A stretch of DNA of 64,000 nucleotides, taken from assembly GCA_001566295.1 (NCBI GenBank), contig KQ964259.1, positions 372,001 through 436,000 on the forward strand, written 5' to 3'. The position numbers and the translations under genes were made by a program. The stretch comes from Microdochium bolleyi (lineage: Eukaryota; Ascomycota; Sordariomycetes; Xylariales; Microdochiaceae). Position 1 is the stretch's first letter; each line of letters starts with the position of its first letter. Below the pieces are notes generated by a model that had not been told where the DNA came from, did no database searches, and worked only from the letters and a program-made list of their open reading frames with translations. Shown piece after piece: positions 56,839 through 64,000 of this stretch.

Positions 56839-58226
56839 CTAAGCATGCGGCTTCTTCTTTAGCAGATCGTTCAGGTTCATCACCGTGGCCGAGAGCGGAG
56901 TCCGCTTACCCGACCCGAAGTCGTCAAACGTCTCGCCGCCATATATCATCAGGTGATCCGGGTACTTCTTGAAGACCTGGATCGCCCGGCTGTACACCGC
57001 ACCTGCGGGAGTGTCATGCTTTTCCCACTTGTCCACCGCGCCGCCGTACCGGTTGATGTAGACCTGGGGGTAGTCCGCGTCGGAGACGATAATTGTCCCG
57101 TACGGCCCGCCGAGCGGGCTCCACACAACGTACGGGCTGGCGTTGGGCGCGAAGCTGCCGTCGATCACAATCGGCAGGCCCTCGGACTTGCGAAACTCGA
57201 GCGGCGAGTCGGCGAGCCGGTAGTACACGGGATAGTGAGATCCATGGGAAGAAGAGTTGCCCACGGGGAACTCGTGTACCAGGATCCACTTCTTGGTCGG
57301 CTTGATGTATGCAACGACCGTCATGCCGGGGCGGGCAATGTACTCGTCGTAGGCGACGTCGTCGACAGGGGCGCTCCAGTGCACCAAATCCCGCGAGGTC
57401 TGGTGTGAGAGCTTCTGTCCGTGCTTGGGATCGCGCTGATCAGAGTAGTAGCAGACAAGCTGGTGGTTGTAGACCCTGTTTTTGACAGCTTTGTAAGCAA
57501 GTCTTTTTCGAGATGTGACGGAAGTATGAAATGAAGAGCTGTCACTTACATAAAGTACGGCTCCCACACCGGGTCGGCACCGTTCGTCGTGTTGGGACGC
57601 CCACCGGAGGCAACGTGGCTGACAAACTTCCACGAGCGGCCCTTGTCTATACTGGCGTACAGGTCGATTCGGGTGCCATTGTTGCTCCAGCTGTTGCCGC
57701 CCGCGAGGATCGTCCCCTTCTTGTACGCTCCCATGTCCTCGGTGAGCTCGGTGATGGCCGGCTGGGCGCTCATGCCCCAACCGTTGACCTGGTCCGTCAG
57801 ATCCGAGATGTGCTTCCATGAGGCGCCACCGTCCTTGCTCTCGAAGATGGGAAAGTAGCCGGGAGTGTGGCCTATCAGCGAGGTGGTGGCCAGAATGGTG
57901 TTGTCCTCGAGCTCGGCGTAGCGAGGGTACGTGGCGACCTCGGAGCCGACAGGCTGGTAGATGGTGTTGTTGGTGAAGAAGCCCCATGGCTTGGGGGTGC
58001 CAGGAGCGCCGGGACCTCCGGGGCCACCAGGGCCGCCGGGGCTACCTGGTCCACCCGGGGGGCCTGGAGGTCCAGGAGGACCGGGAGGATATGGGATGTT
58101 TGGGGGTCCATCGTCACAAGCATCATCGGGTGGAGGAGGTGCTCGGTCTGAGATCTGTTGGAGCCCGGCGGGCACAGCCAGGATCGGCTGCGCGAGCAGT
58201 GCGGCCAGCAGTAACTTGGCAAGCAT
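56839..58226 (-). CDS. Secreted sialidase-fold glycosidase, GH93-like exo-arabinanase, with collagen-like hinge
   Basis: Exons 58226-57550 and 57475-56839 (437 aa). The signal peptide is MLAKLLLAALLAQPILAVPA. Residues 49-76 form ten Gly-X-Y triplets with mostly Pro at X and Y. The catalytic region begins near residue 80. Two Asp-boxes of the sialidase superfamily are seen: SKDGGASW (130-137) and SIDKGRSW (192-199). RPGMTVVAYIKPTKKWILVHEFP and SPYVVWSPLGGPYGTIIVS fit GH93 exo-1,5-alpha-L-arabinanases from filamentous fungi rather than true sialidases. The product would be arabinobiose from plant arabinan. Start: the ATG at 58226 gives the signal peptide. Confidence 0.8.
57999..58082 (-). repeat. 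Collagen-like Gly-X-Y coding repeat
   Basis: Ten consecutive Gly-X-Y triplets encoded between the signal peptide and the catalytic domain of the GH93-like enzyme (residues 49-76 plus flanks). Confidence 0.85.
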
Positions 58227-60270
58227 CTTTGTTGACTGCCTCAAAAGCTTGGAAGTAGTGATTGGGTGAGATTTTGGCGGTGCTATAGAAGAAACATCGA
58301 CGATTTCTTGGCGGAAGGCTTGGTGCTTTTATAGATCTAAACAGGATACAGAGCCTCTGTTTCTGCTGGCACCACACAGCCACCTCCGCCTCGGCACGAA
58401 GATTCGCGAGCAAGGATTCTCCGCATTTCGGACTATCCATCGTGCTTGAACCCCAGGTTCCCGCCGTATTGGCTACAGAGCGGGCGAATTCTGCCGCGTC
58501 TTCCTGCATGATCGATTTAGCCGTGGCGATCGCCTTCCCATTGTTGAAGGTCGATTTCATAGCTGGACAATCAGGCTGTAGTGGACTGTAGTGAAGTGGC
58601 GTAGGTTGAGCCAGGTTCCGGTCATCTTGCATGTTAAGCAAGGGCCGCCGCTTGGTCCTCGATAAGGTCGAAGAGTGAGAGCTATTGCTGCCTTCAACAT
58701 ATTTTCGTTCTTTGCACACTTTATACTACAATGATTGGCGGTGACAACAATCCCTCTAGGCGGGCTGGAAGCCTTATGAAGTCGCAGTACGTGAATTGTC
58801 GCCATAACCTCGATTGATGGAGGCCCGATCGTACCGTTGTAAGTCCGTGCTGTTGCAAGCCACAAGGATGCAACAAGCTCGGCTGCTCTTTCCTCCGCCA
58901 GTGCGGTCTACCAACTGATCTAGACTGCTCTCAAGGACGCTTCCCTGATATTGGGCGGTAACCACGCGCAAAATCTCGAGTGGCTAAACTCGCGGCTAAA
59001 GTGACTGCCTCAACCCCAGCTGCATATCCCCAGTGCGGCACAGCGTCAGCGAATCCCGAAATACCCCGCAGATGACCACTATGTGCTCGTAAGGAGAGGT
59101 CTGCATGTTATACTGCATCTCGTGGTAGACCACGGCCCTTAGCGGACCAAGAATACCAAGGGTGCGGAAGAAGAGTGTGCCCTCCACCCATGTCCCAGCT
59201 TTTACTCCGACGAGTCTTTCATGATCTTGGCATCGACCAGTCAGGTCTGGTTGATGACTTAGGCGAGCTCTTTGCAAGCCGAGCTTCAGAGCTGTACGCA
59301 CCCTGGAAGTCGTCACGTGTTAGCCGGACTTTTTAAGCAGCCAGTTGTCTACCGACGTGTGCTATCAGTCAAGGAATAGGCTGGCTGACTGGTACTTCAG
59401 GTGCGAGAGTATATATTTATGTTCATGGACCAGCCCCTAAGAGGTTCTATGGGCACGGTTCCAATTTGAGTCGACCCATTACTAGCACCACGGGAATCGT
59501 CCCAGCCACGCACCCCTGTGATCATCTGTCTCGCGGAACCGCCATTTAAAAGGTCTTTGAGTAAGAGTGCGTGGGTCACTCAGAGATGCTGCCGGCATAG
59601 GGCAACAAGGTCAAGCAGATAGGCAACAGACCCTTTCTTACCCTTCTGGCAGATTTGTAGACTATTGTGTGATTCGTTCTGCAGCCCTCTATTGTGAATA
59701 ATCAAGGATAAGTACCTATCGTGATTAATTGGCTGTTTCCGGCTGGAGGCATAACACAATGACGTCTGGAGGCGGGCTCATGTCCTGGCGATGGAGTGTG
59801 TTCTCCAGCCGCAGCTGAGGCTGTACACAAATTCCTCGTGTCGCGAAATAGATGCAACCTTTCCCCGCATCCTGTGTCACCCCAATTTGAGAGGACGTTG
59901 ATGTGACATTTAGCGCTTATGCAAGACGTGCACTTCCCCTCGTGTCTGGTCGAACGAGGTAGCCAGGATCATTGCTACCCTCTCAGACACCCTCAGCCGA
60001 TCTGCGGCCGAGGACTCGCATCAGGCAGGGGCCGTCACCGTCGTGTCGGATAGCCTATCACTTCACCAGCAACCTTCATGGATACGAGAAATGGATGAGA
60101 CAGCGGTGAGGGGGGTAACAACTGCGCCACGACGTCAATGTATGTTCTGTTCGCTGGCGGTATAAAGAGATGGTACTTCTCCCCGTGCCTGCGTGATGAT
60201 GGTAACAAGTCACATTTGCGAGGTAAATCCATTCATACATCGATAACCTTCATCATATACCCTGCCAGGA
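58227..60270. other. Intergenic, about 2 kb
   Basis: Divergent promoters of the GH93-like gene and the small Cys-rich gene. Several short frames on the minus strand (for example ending near 58996) lack a good start or motif. Nothing else supported. Confidence 0.45.
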
Positions 60271-60791
60271 ATGATGTTGTCGACTCAGCTCGTTGTCGCA
60301 ACTTTCGCGTGAGTTCACTTTCTGAGCGAGACTTTGACCTCCAATTACTTTTTACCCATATTGGGGTGAGCCTATGAGTCTACTGAAACCCCGACATTAA
60401 TACTCAATGATAGTGGTGTCGCTCTCGCCAAGTGCGGTGTCAGCAGCAGCAAGAGCGTCAGCAAGGGGCCGACACCGGTCTGCACGACGACACTCACGAC
60501 CCCCGTGGGACCTTCGACCGGGTGCGTGACGCGCTGCGCCGAGACCCTCATCTCCGACGGTAAGCCTCGCTCCATCTAGACACTATCGTACGCCGGCAAA
60601 CCATACGTGGACACTGAACAATTCTTGTATTCACAGGTGCGGTCACGCTTCCTTGTGGCTGCTCGACTCTGAGCTTCACCGTGGTCGACTCGACGACCGC
60701 ATGCCCCACGAACACGGCATGCGTCGAGTCGCACATCGCGTTCGGCACCTTTACGGTGACGGAGCAGTGCTACCCTACTGTCGCACCCTGA
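60271..60791 (+). CDS. Small secreted cysteine-rich protein, effector-like
   Basis: Exons 60271-60308, 60414-60559, 60637-60791 (112 aa); each is too short to appear as a long reading frame. Splice signals are good (GTGAGT...AG and GTAAGC...CACAG), and the frame is consistent through all three exons to the stop TGA. The N-terminus MMLSTQLVVATFAAGVALA is a signal peptide. The mature part is about 93 residues with nine Cys (for example CVTRCAETL, LPCGCSTLSF, TACPTNTACVES) and is Thr/Val-rich. Such proteins are typical secreted effectors or surface proteins of fungi. No family recognised. Confidence 0.7.
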
Positions 60792-62101
60792 GTGCGCAGC
60801 TCCAGGACGAGGGTATTGAGGTGCCAAGCGTACTTGCTGTCGGAGATCGTGGTTCTAACGACCATTGTTGCCCAGCCTCCATGGATAGATAGGTTCACCA
60901 GCTCGAGATTCTCTGAAACACTGCCTTCGTAATACACCACGCCCTCGCTAGCAGAATTTTGGTGCGTGACTGCTTGCTTACGTCCGGCAGTGTGAAATGT
61001 TACCAGCGGCCTGAAGGCGGTCCGGCTTTGTGTCTTTAAAAGTCACATTTTAGCGTGGAGAGCCATGAGCCTTTCGGCTTCGGTCAAGGGCCAACAATGT
61101 CTCAGCCGTCTGCGGCTGAGCACTTCCGTGTATTTGCCAAGTATGAAGCAGTATTACGGAGTGACTTTCGGACATTCCGAAGCAGGTATAGCTCAACCCC
61201 ATAGCTCTGCTAGCTCAGGCGACATCTCGAGAGATGTGAGGACGACTGTTGTGTATTCATTTCGCTTGGTTCTATGCCAGACAAGTCTTGCTCGAAGCAC
61301 ATTGTATGGGCGCTGGGTTGAAGCTTGCTTGAGGGTAAACATGCTAACCGAAGCCAGCACCAATTCAACAGGGCTTCATTGGTGTCAATATATCATGTCT
61401 TCTGCCTCTCAAGGCTCACTCGGGAGGCTGGCTCCGCGCTGCATCTATAGATAGAACCTGAGTATGATACTCTTCCTTGACGACTGGGTCGCATACAGTA
61501 GTGGATATCGCGCCCGGGCTGCTCCTTACGGTGCTGACCGTGAGCTTCTCGGCCCTGGGACTGATCGCGTTCGTTCCGTTTGATTAGCAGTTCCAGCGCT
61601 GGACTATGGACTCGGAGCTCCGTGCCCTCTGAGCTGACGACTAGCATGCATGAGATCAGCTGTGAGATGCGTGAAATAAGCAGTCAGGCACATCTTGGTT
61701 CGGGAAATTAGGAAAATAGACTCAGAAGAGAGAGAAAGACTGTCAAAAGCGTCGAGAGAAGCTGCTATGTAATGGTACGGTTAGCTTCCGGCGGAATGTT
61801 GGTCCTTGTTTTATTTGGGGTCATGTTGGCGGAATAATGCAAACAATATGCACAGTCTACACCAAGACAAATTGAATCGTAACCCCGGGAAAGAGTCATC
61901 GGGCTGACAGATTCTCTATGTATGTACATGCTTTTCTCTTGCGAGTCAATCCGCATCTCCATCCTTGCCGTCGTTTTGTACTACGCCCTACCATGCACAG
62001 AAGGGATGACATTTCCAGCAACAGCGTCAAAATTCCCTTCTTGATGCTAATGGAGCTCTCCAAGGGCATTCAATGTGCCTCCACGGCCAAAGTTGGAAGT
62101 C
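60792..62101. other. Intergenic, 1.3 kb
   Basis: Convergent 3' flanks of the small Cys-rich gene (+) and ALG9 (-). A 129-codon frame at 61065 has an ATG but no recognisable features, so it is not called. Confidence 0.45.
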
Positions 62102-64000
62102 CTATTTCCGCTTCCTCTGCAAGAGGCAGTGTTGACCCCACTTTCTCCTCAGCTTCTCCGGCACAAGAGGCGTGTTCGGCACCCACAGAACTCTTGCCAA
62201 CAGATGCGTGTTGGCGGCATCGAGGAATGGTTCGCACTTGACGACCTGCCAGTTCTCTGTGTCGGCCACATAATCCGGTTCATTCGGAGGCAGGGGATCC
62301 GTCCTCTCTGGATACTGCGTGTCCACGAGAAACGAGCACTGTCGGACGTCCACGTACTTGCTCATGTCCTCCTGGTTCTGGTCGTTCAGACCAGTGGTAG
62401 GGAGCCACGTGCCGCTCCAGAAGCCGAAGCCGACCTTGGCTTCCGAGAACTCGCCAGGCAGGAGGCCGCGGAACTCGGACCTGATAAATTTGGCGTGCAT
62501 GTCTCTCGGAAGAAAGTACGAGCTAGGGAAGCGGTACCACTCCTTGCCGAAGCACACACTGTCGCCCTTGGCTCCGAGACCCTTTTCTCCGGCAACGCCA
62601 GCACCGAGAGGCTCGTAGAGGCCAAGTGGCGCTGAGTAGCCTTGATAGACACCAACGATACGAGCTAGCCCGATACCGAGAGAAAGGGACAGGGTAAAAA
62701 GGACCACCACAAGCTTCAGCTTGGCAGGAATCTTGCCCACAAGGGTCTTGGGATCTGAGTTGCCAAAGGTCGAGAGGACGATATGCAACCCCATGGCGGC
62801 GTTGAGCGCCAGGAAGGGGTAGGCTGGGTACATGAAGCGCTCTTCCTTGTGAGGCTGCAGCGTGAAGATTGTGAGCCACATGTAGAACGGCGACATGAAG
62901 ACAACTGTGCGGAGACCGGAACTGAAGCCCGTCCTCTTTGCGTTGATGACCTTCTGCAGCACAAAGAGTGGCAGAGACGCCAGAGCCAGCACGAACCAGA
63001 GATTGAAGTTGATCAGCAGGTTGCGGAAGTAGAACGTCCACGGCTCTGTTCCGTAAAGATTGGGCCCACCGGTGGACGAGAAGATGTTGTACTTGACAAT
63101 GTTCCACGGAACCGTTACAAACTTCTTGTAGAAGAATGTGTTGATGCCAGCATCGCCCAGCTGTCCGCCAATCTGTTAGTTACTGGACATGAGAGTCATG
63201 CCGTGATCAACTCACCAGAATGAGGGTGGCGAATAGCCCCCCACGCGCGACGCGCAATACACTCTCAAGGGTGCGATCCCGGTTGCTGGCAGCCGTGACC
63301 AGGAAAAGCGCTTCCTCGACCAAGAAAGGAAAGCACAATGCCGCGGCGAAGGGCCACCCAAAGATGCCGCCGACTGCGAACCACAGGATGCCTTGGGTTG
63401 TTCGGACCCCACCTCTCCAGTTCATGAATGCAGCAGCACCGAGAAGCGAAGCGTACATGGCGAAACTCGACGGCAGGTAGGCAGTACTCGCGTGGAAATT
63501 GCCCGGAGACATGATGGTGGCGAGCAAGAAGAATAGGCCGATCCTCGGATTCAGCGTGAAGCTGATGACGCGGAAGAACAAGACCTGGCAGATGGCGCAG
63601 ATGAAGGCGAGCACATAGCGCACAAAGTAGAATTCGGACACCTTGGTTGAGTGCGGCAGGAGGCGCCTGAAGTTGCCGATGAGGACGTGGAACACAACAT
63701 AGGTCCAGCTGCGGATGGAAAACTCGGGCGAGTACTCCCATGTCTGGAGGCCATAGCCGTGAGACAAGTAGTGCGTCGGTTCCCAGTAGTTGAACGTCTC
63801 ATCACAGTCCTGAATGGGCGCAAAGAGGGCAGCGATGACATTGGCCGCAAGGAAGGCGTAGAAGGCATTGATGGGCTCGATTGCGAATGCGCTGGGGCCT
63901 CTGGGGTTTCACCAAGTCAGACGCGGTCTCAAGGAAATGGGTGAGGCCTCGTATACTGAGCTTTCGAGCGAGGCATGCTGGGACGACGTACTTCTTCTTG
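62102..64000 (-). CDS. alg9: ALG9-type alpha-1,2-mannosyltransferase (GT22), 5' truncated by window
   Basis: Visible exons: 64000-63992 (partial), 63900-63216, 63172-62102, about 587 codons plus an upstream part outside the window. The GT22 signature is clear: DCDETFNYWEPTHYL followed by GLQTWEYSPEFSIRSW near the N-terminus, and the HKEERFMYPAYP motif in the luminal loop. Multi-pass hydrophobic segments lie between (VFHVLIG, FICAICQVLFF, GLFFLLATIMSPGNFHAS and others). By family this is the ER enzyme that adds alpha-1,2-mannose to the lipid-linked oligosaccharide for N-glycosylation. The other GT22 members (GPI3/PIG-B, ALG12) lack the full DCDETFNYWEPTHYL-type run and are less likely. Confidence 0.9.

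Noticed and set aside
58996..59316. Minus-strand frame of 106 codons
   Set aside because: Begins with a GTG codon, has no motif and no supporting splice sites.
61065..61454. 129-codon + frame with ATG
   Set aside because: No recognisable domain or signal, atypical composition, and it sits in a gap between convergent genes.
1..64000. CRISPR array, insertion sequence, tRNA or 5S rRNA genes
   Set aside because: No regularly spaced repeats, no transposase motifs with inverted ends, and no sequence matching a B-box/cloverleaf or the fungal 5S core was found by eye; a tRNAscan run would settle tRNAs.

Overview
The window is nuclear DNA of a filamentous ascomycete (Pezizomycotina, most likely a Sordariomycete). 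This rests on short GT-AG introns (mostly 50-100 bp) with CTGAC-type branch sites, GC-rich codon use, and families typical of such fungi: HET, Zn2Cys6, Pth11/CFEM receptors, a STAND-type N-terminus and small secreted proteins. No prokaryotic element, CRISPR array, rRNA or convincing tRNA was seen. I recognise 25 genes. Most are spliced, so exon coordinates are reconstructed from reading frame and splice consensus.

Left third (1-26 kb): the 3' part of a HET-domain gene; a Zn2Cys6 regulator with a 21-residue polyglutamine tract; a 65-bp poly-G run; a small secreted protein; a secreted GH127 arabinofuranosidase divergent from a RecJ-like DHH phosphoesterase; a Thr-rich secreted protein; a DUF2235 hydrolase; a GNAT acetyltransferase; an APC permease; a Pth11-like receptor without CFEM; and a metzincin protease without a visible signal peptide.

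Middle (27-43 kb) is mostly housekeeping: a CoA-binding protein divergent from a trans-aconitate-methyltransferase-like gene, a Cdc4-type myosin light chain whose first coding exon is only ATG, a 3-hydroxyisobutyrate-dehydrogenase-like gene, a metallo-beta-lactamase-fold protein, a two-BIR survivin/Bir1 homologue, a zinc-type alcohol dehydrogenase and a C2H2 (OrsD-like) protein.

Right third (43-64 kb): a STAND-like/ankyrin-like gene with an apparent frameshift; a CFEM-containing Pth11-type receptor followed by a short-chain dehydrogenase; a second copy of the small secreted family with the same intron positions as the copy at 7 kb; a GH93-like sialidase-fold enzyme with a collagen-like Gly-X-Y hinge; a three-exon secreted Cys-rich protein whose exons are too short to show as long ORFs; and the ALG9 mannosyltransferase, cut by the window end.

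Two loose themes can be inferred: extracellular arabinan degradation (GH127 plus GH93-like), and environmental or non-self sensing (HET, STAND-like, two receptors, small secreted proteins). The most unusual single gene is the RecJ-like protein, which has a mitochondrial-type leader, an internal ATG followed by a basic motif, and a C-terminal PCNA-binding-like motif.
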